A DNA stretch of 64,000 nucleotides. Origin: Anaerolineae bacterium. GTDB lineage: Bacteria > Chloroflexota > Anaerolineae > Aggregatilineales > Phototrophicaceae. Under the pieces are notes generated by a model. It made no database searches. It worked only from the letters and a program-made list of their open reading frames with translations, and was not told the DNA's origin. This document shows, piece by piece, positions 52,848-60,940 of the stretch. The DNA lies in contig JADLAY010000058.1 of NCBI GenBank assembly GCA_020849765.1, positions 124,001-188,000 on the forward strand, in the 5' to 3' direction. The position numbers were made by a program, and so were the translations under genes. The first letter of the stretch is position 1. Each line of letters starts with the position of its first letter.

Positions 52848-53632
52848 CAGGACTCCATCAATCTCATCTTGAGGGCGCGGATGCGATCCGCGTGATTTTC
52901 CAGGCGAATACGGTGCCAGATCAACGTTATCGGCACCAGCATACCCCAGATGATAATGTTGATCCCCAGGGCAGCGCCGACGCCGGCGGTCGCCGCGAGT
53001 TCAAAACCACCCTCGGCCATCGTGTTCGCGGCGGCGTTCTCCGCCTGAGCGATGACGACCGGGTGGATCGTCGCCTCGACGATGCGCGGGATCATCAGCG
53101 TGATGATGGCCGTGGCGATGGCGAAAATGCCGTAGACGGCGGCGAAGCGGCGCCGCTGTTCCGGGTTTTCCATGCCCGCGCGCAGCATCAGGTAGGCTGC
53201 GTAGGTCAGCACCATGACCGCCTCAGCCGTCAGGCGCGGGTCCCAGTTCCACCACGTGTTCCAGATCGGCCGTGCCCAGATGGCGCCGGTCGTCAGGTTG
53301 ATCAACGCCAGCACCAGCCCGACTTCGACGCCCGCCAGCGCCAGCGTATCCCAGCGGGGATTCCGCGTGCGCAGATAGAACAGGCCGCCGATCGTCGTCG
53401 CCGCGAAGGCGAAAAACGCGCCGAAGAAAGCGGGCATGTGGATGTAGAAGATGCGCTGCACGTCGCCCTGCTCGATCTCGGTGCCCGCATAGCCCAGCGC
53501 CATGTACAGACCGAGGATCACACCGGCGATCGTGAGGATCGTCAGCACCACCAACGCGCGCGGCATTGGTGCCTGCGTGATGACGGGGCCGGGCGGCAAT
53601 TCCGCCGTGTCGATTGATTTGGTAGCTGCCAT
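52847..53632 (-). CDS. ccmC: Heme exporter/cytochrome c biogenesis protein CcmC
   Basis: A 261-residue membrane protein with six helices that presents heme for cytochrome c maturation. The tryptophan-rich heme-binding motif reads WNTWWNWDPRLTAEAVM (about residues 125-141) between helices, flanked by the conserved His in IFYIHMPAFFG (near 65) and the His in ATIHPVVIAQ (near 190). CcmA, CcmB, CcmE and CcmF are not in the window, so the rest of the system must be elsewhere. It is the first gene of a short operon. Confidence 0.9.
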   Translation of the reverse strand: MAATKSIDTAELPPGPVITQAPMPRALVVLTILTIAGVILGLYMALGYAGTEIEQGDVQRIFYIHMPAFFGAFFAFAATTIGGLFYLRTRNPRWDTLALAGVEVGLVLALINLTTGAIWARPIWNTWWNWDPRLTAEAVMVLTYAAYLMLRAGMENPEQRRRFAAVYGIFAIATAIITLMIPRIVEATIHPVVIAQAENAAANTMAEGGFELAATAGVGAALGINIIIWGMLVPITLIWHRIRLENHADRIRALKMRLMES

Positions 53633-53827
53633 ACGTCTTGCTCCTCCCTTGCCACGGATTGACTGCTACAGGTGACCGAAAAGCGTAACACAGGGCCGTG
53701 AATTTTCAAGAATCTACAGAAACCTATAGAAAACTGAAGGTTCATTGCCCGCTTGCAACTTTGAAAATCGGGCCTGCGTATAGGAAACATGTAAAACAGC
53801 GCGTCATTCATAAGGGGGATTGAAACA

Positions 53828-54847
53828 ATGACCGTTGAAAGGCGCAGCGCCACACAGTCGAATGGCACGTTTGTGGCGTTTATCTTGATCGGTGTGGGTG
53901 TCATCTGGTTGTTGGGGCAGTTGAACGTCCTGAGCGGGGCGAGTTTCGCCGTTCTATTCCGCTTGTGGCCGCTGATCCTGGTTGCGATCGGCATCAATCT
54001 GCTCGTCGGCCGTGGCCACCCACAGGTGTCGACGTTGATCGGCATTGTCACCGTCGTCGTTTTCGTCGTGCTCATGCTGATCGGACCGTCGATCGGCCTG
54101 GCGCAGACGGTAGAAGCGCAGGAAGCTCAGTATCAGGAGCCGCTGGCGGGTGTCGAGAGCGCTAATGTCAACCTCGACCTGTCGGTTGCTGAAACGACCA
54201 TTCAGGCAGCCAGCGATTCGAGCAATCTGTTCGAGGCTGACCTGCGTTACCTGGGCGACGTGCGCTATCAGGCCGATGGTGAGGCGAACAAAGACATCCG
54301 TCTGTGGACGGAAGGCCCCGTCTCGACCACCAACTTCTTCGGCTTCTGGCCCTTCGGCAATTTTGGTGATAACGACCTGCGCTGGGATATCAACCTCAGC
54401 CCGGACGTGCCGCTTGCGCTCGACATCAATGGCGGCGTTGGCAAGAACACCTTCAACCTGAGCGGCCTGGACATCACCAGCCTGAACATCCATGCCGGTG
54501 TCGGTGAAACGCACCTGACGCTCCCGGCGACCGATGGCGCATATCCGGTCACCGTCGATGGTGGCGTGGGCAGCACGGATGTTACGATTGTCGAAGGCGC
54601 GGCCCTGACATTGAACATTAATGGCGGCGTCGGCGAAGTAGTGATCGACATCCCTGAAAACGCGCCTGTCCGCCTGGAAGGCAACCAGGGGCTGGGCGGC
54701 GTCGATATCGGCAGCGCAGGGCTGAACGTCATGCGCCAGAGTGATAACGAAGGCGAGTGGCAAACGGAAGCCTATGCCGGTGCGAGCGAAGACGAGCGTA
54801 TCGTCATCATCTTCAACGGCGGCGTCGGTGGGCTGCGTGTCCGCTAA
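53828..54847 (+). CDS. LiaF/DUF5668-like membrane protein with beta-repeat domain
   Basis: A 339-residue protein. The N-terminus has three hydrophobic helices (FVAFILIGVGVIWLLGQL; LFRLWPLILVAIGINLLVG; LIGIVTVVVFVVLMLIGPSIG) of the LiaI/LiaF type. The remaining 240 residues form a beta-repeat region with a roughly 20-residue cycle built on the core NGGVG/AGVGE followed by a strand (NGGVGKNTFNL, AGVGETHLTLP, GGVGSTDVTIV, NGGVGEVVIDIP). This is the toast-rack type adhesin-like domain. Family relatives sense cell-envelope stress. The next gene is a soluble sister. Confidence 0.82.
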   Translation: MTVERRSATQSNGTFVAFILIGVGVIWLLGQLNVLSGASFAVLFRLWPLILVAIGINLLVGRGHPQVSTLIGIVTVVVFVVLMLIGPSIGLAQTVEAQEAQYQEPLAGVESANVNLDLSVAETTIQAASDSSNLFEADLRYLGDVRYQADGEANKDIRLWTEGPVSTTNFFGFWPFGNFGDNDLRWDINLSPDVPLALDINGGVGKNTFNLSGLDITSLNIHAGVGETHLTLPATDGAYPVTVDGGVGSTDVTIVEGAALTLNINGGVGEVVIDIPENAPVRLEGNQGLGGVDIGSAGLNVMRQSDNEGEWQTEAYAGASEDERIVIIFNGGVGGLRVR

Positions 54848-54921
54848 GGCGGGCATCTCATCTCGCAGGCGACAGGGATAGTGTTAGCGATTGAATTCAC
54901 GAGAAAAGGCGAGGAAACATC

Positions 54922-55821
54922 ATGCCTGAAGAGAAGAACTACAAGACTGAATGGTCGTTCTCGTTCGAGAAGCTCGGCAGCGATATCGGCGGTTTCGTTC
55001 GCTCGCTCGGCATCGGCGACGAAGAAGCGATCAAAGAAGGCGAGTTCAGCGCACCGATTGACGGCGCGACGTCCGCCAAGGTCCGTCTCGATTTTTCGGT
55101 CGGCAAGTGCGACGTCCGCCCGCTGACCAATCTGGACAACCTGATCGAAGCCGAACTCACTTACGTCGGTGACATCAACTTCGTCGTCACCGGCGAGGCC
55201 GAGAAGAACGTCACCCTGAGCCAGCGCGCTGAGGCCGCGGACTGGGTGCGCAACGTCGTCGGCTGGATCGGTAGCCGCGGCGAACTGCACTGGGACGTCG
55301 GTTTAGCGACGGAAGTCCCGATGCAGCTTGAGGTGCACAGCGGCGTCGGCGAAAGCAATTTCGACCTGAGCCAGATTCAGATGACGAGCGGCAGCATCTA
55401 CGCGGGTGCAGGTGAAGTCGATGTGAAACTGCCCGCCCGCAGCGAACGCTATGCCATGCGCATCAACTGCGGCGTCGGCGAAACTGACATCACTGTCCCG
55501 TCGGGCGCCAACGTCGACCTGAACGTCCATGGCGGTGCGGGCAAGGTCGAGCTCGATGTCGACGAGGGTGCGCAGGTTACCGCGCAGATCGACGGCGGCG
55601 TCGGCGAATGCCGCATCAAGCTGCCGGAAGGCGCTGCAGCCCACATCGAGGCCGAGAGCGGCGTCGGCGACCTCAAGTTCCCGTCGCGCTTCGCCCGCAT
55701 CAGCGGCAGCGACGAATTCGTGAGCAAGAAGGGCGTCTGGGAAACCGCCGGTTACGCCGAAGCCACGACCAAGATCAACATCCGCTACAAGGGCGGCGTC
55801 GGCCAACTGGTCGTCAAGTAG
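54922..55821 (+). CDS. Toast-rack beta-repeat protein without membrane segment
   Basis: A 299-residue protein closely related in its C-terminal half to the preceding gene, with the repeated cores SGVGESNFDL, AGAGEVDVKLP, CGVGETDITVP, GGAGKVELDVD, GGVGECRIKLP and SGVGDLKFP, each about 20 residues apart. It lacks the three membrane helices and instead begins with a charged 45-residue segment, so it would be cytosolic. Ends KGGVGQLVVK, like the sister's NGGVGGLRVR. The pair arose by duplication of one beta-repeat unit. The spacing of 74 bp suggests co-transcription. Confidence 0.82.
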   Translation: MPEEKNYKTEWSFSFEKLGSDIGGFVRSLGIGDEEAIKEGEFSAPIDGATSAKVRLDFSVGKCDVRPLTNLDNLIEAELTYVGDINFVVTGEAEKNVTLSQRAEAADWVRNVVGWIGSRGELHWDVGLATEVPMQLEVHSGVGESNFDLSQIQMTSGSIYAGAGEVDVKLPARSERYAMRINCGVGETDITVPSGANVDLNVHGGAGKVELDVDEGAQVTAQIDGGVGECRIKLPEGAAAHIEAESGVGDLKFPSRFARISGSDEFVSKKGVWETAGYAEATTKINIRYKGGVGQLVVK

Positions 55822-55862
55822 CGATCGGCAGTTGGCGGTTGGGGATTAGCTTTTGGCTGGAT
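55821..55862. repeat. Heptad repeat array
   Basis: Units GCGATCG, GCAGTTG, GCGGTTG, GGGATTA, GCTTTTG, GCTGGAT follow the stop codon directly. The units share GC/GG at the start, as in the riboswitch array on its right side (GCCAATA). Confidence 0.55.
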
Positions 55863-55966
55863 GTCCGTCTTCGTCGGTTGACGGTTCCTGGCTGCTGATT
55901 TGCTAACCCGCCAAGTTGCTTCTGGCTTGAATCCCTGGCGCTGTTTCGCAAGGGTGAAAAAGCCTC

Positions 55967-56003
55967 AACGCCCGGTGTGATTACGTTGCACCGGGCGTTT
56001 TTT
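55967..56003 (+). terminator. Intrinsic terminator
   Basis: An 11-bp stem AACGCCCGGTG/CACCGGGCGTT with an 11-base loop followed by TTTTTT. It ends the unit of the two toast-rack genes. Confidence 0.9.
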
Positions 56004-56134
56004 ATCGGTATGGACGTTTTCTTTTTAACTGCCGCACGCTAATATGGGAGGCCTATTTTCTGCAAGGATAGGCGTTTCCGGCACGGCCGGAATGCACATT
56101 ATGACGCTTAACAACCCACAGCGAGAGGGCTCGC

Positions 56135-57118
56135 ATGTCTGAATATCTCATCGGCGTCGACCTGGGCGGCACCCGCCTGCGCAGCGCGCTGCTCAACCCC
56201 AAGCTCGACATCATCGACCGGCACGAAGTCCCGACTCTGGCGCAGGAGGGCGTCGAAAAGACGCTGCCGCGTGTGCTCGATAGCATCCGTGCCGCGCTGC
56301 CGGAAGATCGCAGCCAGGTCAGCGGGATCGGCATCTCGATCCCCGGCCCGACCAACCCGTTCACGGGCATGGTCGAACTCGGCACCAATCTGCGCGGCTG
56401 GCACGGCATCGAACTGGCCAGGATCGTCCAGGACGAGTTCGGCATCAAGACCTACCTCGGCAATGATGCCAACGTGGCCGCCCTGGCCGAGACAGCGCTC
56501 GGCGCGGCAAAGGGCTACCGCCACGTCATTTTCATCACCGTCAGCACCGGCATCGGCGGCGGTATCATCGTCGATGGGCGCATGCTGCTCGGCAAGGATG
56601 GCTATGCGGGTGAGGTCGGTCACGTCCAGATGGTCGTCGACAGCAAAGTGACGACGCTCGAAAAAGAGGTTGCCGGGCCTGCTCTGGCGCGCCAGGCGCG
56701 TGAGCGAGTCGCCGCGGGCGAAGAATCGTCCATGCGCGAGATGGTCAACGGCGACATCAGCGCCATCACCGGCGCCGTCCTCGGCGAAGCCGCCGCAAAA
56801 GGCGACTACCTCGCGATCAAGATCGTCGAGCGCGCCGGGCTGCTGCTCGGCCTGGGCGTCACCAACCTGCTGCACATCTTCAACCCGGAGATCATCGTCT
56901 TCGGCGGCAGCGTCAGTTTTGGCCTGGGTGAGATGCTGTTCGAGCCGATGCGCGAGGCTGTGCGCTCACACGTGATCGACGACGGCTATTTCCGCAACGT
57001 CCATTACGAATTGGCGGCGCTCGGCGAAAACGTCAGCGTTATCGGCGCGGGGGCGCTCGTCGTCACCCACGGCGGCGTCGACGACGTGACCGAGGCGGCA
57101 GCCAAACTGGTGGGGTAG
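56135..57118 (+). CDS. ROK family sugar kinase lacking the zinc-binding loop
   Basis: A 327-residue ROK protein (glucokinase-type ASKHA fold). Nucleotide motif IGVDLGGTRLRSALL (residues 6-20), catalytic Asp in LGNDANVAALAE (near 108), ITVSTGIGGGIIVDGRML (near 133), and the C-terminal NPEIIVFGGSVS (near 252). After EVGHVQMVVD the usual ROK zinc motif CxCGxxGCxE is absent: the chain reads SKVTTLEKEVAGPALAR, so the four-Cys loop has been replaced. ROK repressors have an N-terminal DNA-binding domain; this has none. A sugar-kinase role is likely, with an open substrate. Confidence 0.85.
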   Translation: MSEYLIGVDLGGTRLRSALLNPKLDIIDRHEVPTLAQEGVEKTLPRVLDSIRAALPEDRSQVSGIGISIPGPTNPFTGMVELGTNLRGWHGIELARIVQDEFGIKTYLGNDANVAALAETALGAAKGYRHVIFITVSTGIGGGIIVDGRMLLGKDGYAGEVGHVQMVVDSKVTTLEKEVAGPALARQARERVAAGEESSMREMVNGDISAITGAVLGEAAAKGDYLAIKIVERAGLLLGLGVTNLLHIFNPEIIVFGGSVSFGLGEMLFEPMREAVRSHVIDDGYFRNVHYELAALGENVSVIGAGALVVTHGGVDDVTEAAAKLVG

Positions 57119-57119
57119 C

Positions 57120-57668
57120 TCAGGTGAACAGGAGGGCGACGTCGACGTCCGCGCCGTCAAACACGCTCGACTGAAACCGTTCGTCCGCCGCGAATAAACC
57201 GACCTGCACGTATTTGCCGTCGCGTAGGACATACACTTCGATGAACTCGGCCTCGGGGTCGATCATCCAGTATTCCCGCACGCCGTGGCGCTCGTAAGCC
57301 TGGAATTTGATCCCGCGGTCACGATAGGCGGTCGACGAGGACAGAATCTCGACCACCAGATCCGGCGCGCCACGCCAGTAGCGCCCGTCTGGTTGCAGGC
57401 TGCACGTTTCGTTTTGGGGACTGATCCAGAAGAAATCCGGCTCGTAGCTGTTCTCGTCATCCAGATAGAGGCCCGTTGGTGCGACTCTGGCTTCGCCGGA
57501 GCTGACCACCGGCAGCAGTAATGCCATCAGCCGCCAGAGTGCCTTCTGATGGATATCCAGCGGTGCATTCACGACAATTTCCCCGTCGATCAGTTCGACG
57601 ATCTGGTTGGTTTCTTCCAGCGCGCGGTACTCGGCGAGTGTCGCCTGGTTGCGAACAAGATCGGCCAT
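57120..57668 (-). CDS. Uma2 family endonuclease-like protein
   Basis: A 182-residue Uma2/DUF820 protein: NQATLAEYRALEETNQIVELIDGEIVVN at the N-terminus, YLDDENSYEPDFFWISP (near residue 70), APDLVVEILSSSTAYRDRGIKFQAYERHGVREYWMIDPEAEFIEVY (near 100-145), with acidic and Lys residues of the nuclease motif. It is convergent with the ROK gene, one base between the stops. Sequence similarity to the member at 497-1069 is confined to these motifs, so the two are not a recent duplication. Confidence 0.86.
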   Translation of the reverse strand: MADLVRNQATLAEYRALEETNQIVELIDGEIVVNAPLDIHQKALWRLMALLLPVVSSGEARVAPTGLYLDDENSYEPDFFWISPQNETCSLQPDGRYWRGAPDLVVEILSSSTAYRDRGIKFQAYERHGVREYWMIDPEAEFIEVYVLRDGKYVQVGLFAADERFQSSVFDGADVDVALLFT

Positions 57669-57799
57669 CGCTGAATCTACAAGCCTCCGTCTCTCTCCCT
57701 CATCGTAACCCTAGTCATTTCCTGATGCAAGACAGTGGGGTAAGCACTCGCAATGTCCGGGCGTCTGCTGCCATAACGACAACAGAGTGAAGAATTCCC

Positions 57800-58096
57800 A
57801 TGAGCTCTAACGCGGACGAATTGGAAGTGATCAACAACACCGAGGCCAGCCGCTTCGAGATTCACCTCGGCGACGACCTGGCCGTGCTCGAATACATGCA
57901 CTTCGGCAGCAACATCGCCTACGTGCACACCGAAGTCCCGCCTGCCTACGAGGGGCAGGGCATTGCCGCGCGCCTGGCGCATGCCGCGCTCGAATATGCC
58001 AAAGACCAGGGGCTGAAGGTCAATCCGGTCTGCCCGTACGTCAAAGCCTACCTGCGCAAGCACCCCGAATACCAGTCGATCGTCTGGGGCAACTGA
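57800..58096 (+). CDS. GNAT family acetyltransferase, small YjdJ/NATD1 type
   Basis: A 98-residue protein that consists of the minimal GNAT fold of the YjdJ (NATD1) group: a beta hairpin EIHLGDDLAVLEYMHFGSNIAYVHTEVPPAYEGQGIAARLAHAALEYAKDQG, then VNPVCPYVKAYLRKHPEYQSIV, which carries the Cys-Pro-Tyr and the closing helix typical of the group. EGQGIAARL is the acetyl-CoA loop. The acceptor is not known for the family. It lies alone between the second Uma2 gene and the histidine kinase. Confidence 0.9.
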   Translation: MSSNADELEVINNTEASRFEIHLGDDLAVLEYMHFGSNIAYVHTEVPPAYEGQGIAARLAHAALEYAKDQGLKVNPVCPYVKAYLRKHPEYQSIVWGN

Positions 58097-58157
58097 GCGG
58101 ACGCTGCCGATTCCGCCAACGCGTTTCATATACGCGTCGTGCTAAACTGGCAGCATT

Positions 58158-59720
58158 ATGTTGATGCTGCAAGACTTCCGCGTCCGCCAGCGCGATTTCA
58201 TCCTCGAGATCACGCGCGCCATCACCGCTCAACTCGAACTGAGCGAGGTACTGCGCCGCGTCTTGAACGCGTCGGTCGTCATGCTCGGCGGCCAGCTCGG
58301 CCTGATCGCCTTGCGCGACCCCAGCGAGACCTATCGCATCCGGGCGACGCTCGGTATTGATAGCGAGCACGCTGGTGAACTCGGCGACCAGTTGAACACA
58401 CTGCTGGCGGATGAATCGCTCGATTACGACAGCTTCACCGAACAACTGACGCGCATGGCGATTGGCCTCGACCGTCGCATGCGCCAGTCATTCGCGCTGC
58501 CGCTCGTCTTCGCCGAACAGCCGCTCGGCCTGCTGATCGTCTTCCGCGCACAGCGCGCCCTGGCGACTGCCGACGACATCCAGATCTTGCAGAGCTTTGC
58601 CGATCAGGCCGCGATTGCCGTCCACAACGCGCAGCTCTACGCGCGCATCGACGAAGAGCGCCAGCAGTTGGCCGCCATCGTCGAGCACAGCGCCGACGGC
58701 GTCATGATCCTTGACCCCGACCTGCACATCGTCAACTTCAACCGCGCGCTCGAACGCATGACCGGCTGGCGTCCCGAAGATGCCATCGGCAGCAGCTACG
58801 ACGACGTCATCACCTGGAAGAAGCTGAATCAGGGCGACCTGCGCCGCGCGCTCGATGACGGCTGGCCGAATAAGGCCGGCGATCCTGCGCACGAGACGCT
58901 CTACGTCGAAGGCGATCTCATGCGCCGCGACGGGCTGACCAAGAGCGTCGGCATTATCTTTGCGCCGCTCTTCAGCGCCGATGGCCGCCTGGCCCGCATC
59001 ATCGCCAACGTGCGCGACATCACCAACTTCCGCCAGGCGCAGGAGATGCAGAATGTCTTCATCTCCGGCATCTCGCACGAGCTCAAGACGCCCGTCGCGC
59101 TGATCAAGGGGCACGCTGCCACGCTGCGCCGCGATGATGTCGAGTGGGACAAGGAGATCGTGCGCGAATACTCGGCGGTGATCGAAGAAGAGTCCGACCG
59201 TCTGACCGCGCTGATCGAGAATCTGCTCACTGCCAGCCGCATCCAGGCGCAGGAGGGCATCAACATCGACGCCGGTGACCTGCGGCTGGATCAACTGGCG
59301 GCGCGTGTCGTCGAGCGCTTCAACACGCAGACGTCCGGCCATAAGCTCGTGCTCGACTTCCCACCCAATTTCCCCGTCATTCAGGGCGACGAGACACGTC
59401 TGCGCCAGGTGCTCGATAACCTGATCAGCAACGCGATCAAGTATTCACCCAACGGCGGCGAGATCACCATCGGCGGCTATGCGACGGCGGCCAGCGCCAC
59501 CGTCTACGTCAAGGATCAGGGCGTCGGCATGAGCGATGCCGATCAGGAGCGTATCTTCGAGCGCTTCTACCGCGTCGACGGGGCGCTCAGCCGCAAGACG
59601 CAGGGCACCGGCCTCGGCCTCTACCTGGCGAAGGCGATTGTCGAGGCGCACGGTGGGCGCATCTGGGTCGAAAGCGCGCCCGGCCAAGGCGCGACCTTCT
59701 TCTTTACCCTGCCGCTGTAG
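58158..59720 (+). CDS. GAF-PAS sensor histidine kinase
   Basis: A 520-residue soluble kinase. A GAF domain (residues about 20-155) is followed by a PAS domain (AAIVEHSADGVMILDPDLHIVNFNRALERMTGW near 170-205 through VRDITNFRQAQ near 295), the HisKA domain with His307 in SGISHELKTPV, and the HATPase domain with DNLISNAIKYS, DQGVGMS, ERFYRV and GTGLGLYLAKAIVEAHGG. No membrane segment is present. No response regulator is next to it, so the partner is elsewhere. The ATG has no clear ribosome site; a second ATG is six bases on. Confidence 0.9.
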   Translation: MLMLQDFRVRQRDFILEITRAITAQLELSEVLRRVLNASVVMLGGQLGLIALRDPSETYRIRATLGIDSEHAGELGDQLNTLLADESLDYDSFTEQLTRMAIGLDRRMRQSFALPLVFAEQPLGLLIVFRAQRALATADDIQILQSFADQAAIAVHNAQLYARIDEERQQLAAIVEHSADGVMILDPDLHIVNFNRALERMTGWRPEDAIGSSYDDVITWKKLNQGDLRRALDDGWPNKAGDPAHETLYVEGDLMRRDGLTKSVGIIFAPLFSADGRLARIIANVRDITNFRQAQEMQNVFISGISHELKTPVALIKGHAATLRRDDVEWDKEIVREYSAVIEEESDRLTALIENLLTASRIQAQEGINIDAGDLRLDQLAARVVERFNTQTSGHKLVLDFPPNFPVIQGDETRLRQVLDNLISNAIKYSPNGGEITIGGYATAASATVYVKDQGVGMSDADQERIFERFYRVDGALSRKTQGTGLGLYLAKAIVEAHGGRIWVESAPGQGATFFFTLPL

Positions 59721-59727
59721 ACACGTC

Positions 59728-60102
59728 TCAAATCGAATCGGGTTCGGTGTAGGGGCGACCCGGCGGGTCGCCCAGGCTTGGCGGGCGAGGCATTGCCTCA
59801 ATCTCTCGTTCATACAGCACTTGCGCCGTGTTGAGCACACGCTGCTGGATGTGTGGGCTGAGAAAACCCGGCGTGATCAGATCGACCTCGCGACCGAGCA
59901 GTTCCGCGAGTTCGTCGCGCATATCGACCAGATCGAAAAATGTCACCGGGACTGACTTGTCGAACTCGACCAGGACGTCGACGTCGCTGTCCATGCGAAA
60001 ATCGTCGCGCAGTACACTGCCGAACAACGACAGTCGCTTGATCGGGTGCCGGGTGCAAAAGTCACGAACGGTGTCGATTGGCAAGTCGATGGCAATACTC
60101 AT
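59728..60102 (-). CDS. Minimal nucleotidyltransferase (MntA type) with repeat-derived tail
   Basis: A 124-residue nucleotidyltransferase domain: the GSX10DXD motif is GSVLRDDFRMDSDVDVLVEF (residues about 28-47), followed by the third acidic position in LLGREVDLITP. MntA proteins commonly pair with HEPN toxins as antitoxins that modify them, but no HEPN gene is adjacent, so this is an orphan. From MPRPPSL (about residue 104) to the end, the tail is translated from a small hairpin and a GTAGGGGCG palindrome (59749-59799). GAGGA precedes the ATG at 60102. Confidence 0.88.
   Translation of the reverse strand: MSIAIDLPIDTVRDFCTRHPIKRLSLFGSVLRDDFRMDSDVDVLVEFDKSVPVTFFDLVDMRDELAELLGREVDLITPGFLSPHIQQRVLNTAQVLYEREIEAMPRPPSLGDPPGRPYTEPDSI
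59749..59799. repeat. GTAGGGGCG palindrome and hairpin inside the MNT gene's 3' end
   Basis: GTAGGGGCGACCC continues into GGCGGGTCGCCC (59749-59773), an inverted repeat, followed by GAGGCATTGCCTC (59787-59799). The first matches 60242-60266 in inverted orientation. Both lie in the coding sequence of the nucleotidyltransferase. Confidence 0.75.
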
Positions 60103-60241
60103 GTTTCATCCTCAAAGCCCGTAGCCAATCTTATTGTATATGATTGTGAGGTTGGATGGCACCTGTGCCACAGATAGGCTCTCCGGTGTACGGGCGGCAT
60201 GGTTACCAATATCTGTCATGTTTGCCGTGACCATAAATGCC

Positions 60242-60304
60242 GGGCGACCCGCCGGGTCGCCCCTACAAGATCATTATGATTCGTAGGGACGCCATTTTTG
60301 GCGT
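60242..60304. repeat. Palindromes upstream of the MNT gene and before the F420 operon
   Basis: GGGCGACCCGCC/GGGTCGCCCCTAC (60242-60266) is the inverted partner of 59749-59773. Next to it GTAGGGACGCCA...TGGCGT (60283-60304) belongs to the GGACGCCA class of 19222 and 43503. The gap 60103-60340 has no gene. Confidence 0.7.
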
Positions 60305-60340
60305 ACGCCGTTTTCTCATCTCGAACCGACTGGACCCACC

Positions 60341-60940
60341 GTGAACGACTTCATCCATGCCCTCCTCTCCCGCCGCAGCATCCGCCGCTACCGGCCCGAG
60401 CCGGTGCCGCGCGAGTTGATCGAGCAGGCGCTGACCGCTGCTATCTGGGCGCCGAGCGCGCACAATCGCCAGCCCTGGCGCTTCGCCGTCGTGACCGAGC
60501 AGCCGACCAAAGAAGCGCTCGCCCGCGCGATGGGCGCCCGTCTGCGCCGCGACCTCGAAGCCGACGGCGTTCCCGAAAGCACAATTGTGCAAGACACGCG
60601 GCGTTCTTATGAACGTCTGACGAACGCCCCCGTTCTGATTGTGGTATCCTTGTCGATGGTGGCTATGGATACCTATCCGGACGAACACCGCCAGCAACGC
60701 GAATACCTCATGGCGGTGCAGAGTACGGCGATGGCAGGTCAGAATCTGCTGCTCGCGGCGCATACGTTGGGCCTCGGTGCGTGCTGGATGTGCGCGCCTT
60801 TGTTCGTGCCCGATGTCGTGCGCGGCGCGCTGGCGCTGCCGGATGATTGGCAGCCGCAGGGAGTCATCACCCTCGGTTTTCCTGCGGAGACCAAAGACAA
60901 GCCGAGGCATCCTCTGGGAGAGAGCGTACTGTGGCGTTGA
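60341..60940 (+). CDS. FbiB-like nitroreductase-domain protein of the F420 operon
   Basis: A 199-residue FMN-binding nitroreductase. Motifs are LLSRRSIRRYRPEPVP (residues 8-23), APSAHNRQPWRF (near 42) and AGQNLLLAAHTLGLGACWMCAPLF (near 130-153), with the closing GFPAETKDKPRHPL. In mycobacterial FbiB the same domain is fused behind a CofE-like F420:glutamate ligase and reduces dehydro-F420-0. Here it stands alone directly before cofD and cofC, so the same role is likely. The start is GTG 60341. Its stop overlaps the cofD start by 10 bp. No cofE is in view. Confidence 0.87.
   Translation: MNDFIHALLSRRSIRRYRPEPVPRELIEQALTAAIWAPSAHNRQPWRFAVVTEQPTKEALARAMGARLRRDLEADGVPESTIVQDTRRSYERLTNAPVLIVVSLSMVAMDTYPDEHRQQREYLMAVQSTAMAGQNLLLAAHTLGLGACWMCAPLFVPDVVRGALALPDDWQPQGVITLGFPAETKDKPRHPLGESVLWR

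Noticed and set aside
59728..60102. HEPN/MNT toxin-antitoxin pair
   Set aside because: Only the nucleotidyltransferase is present; no HEPN-domain reading frame lies on either side within the window.
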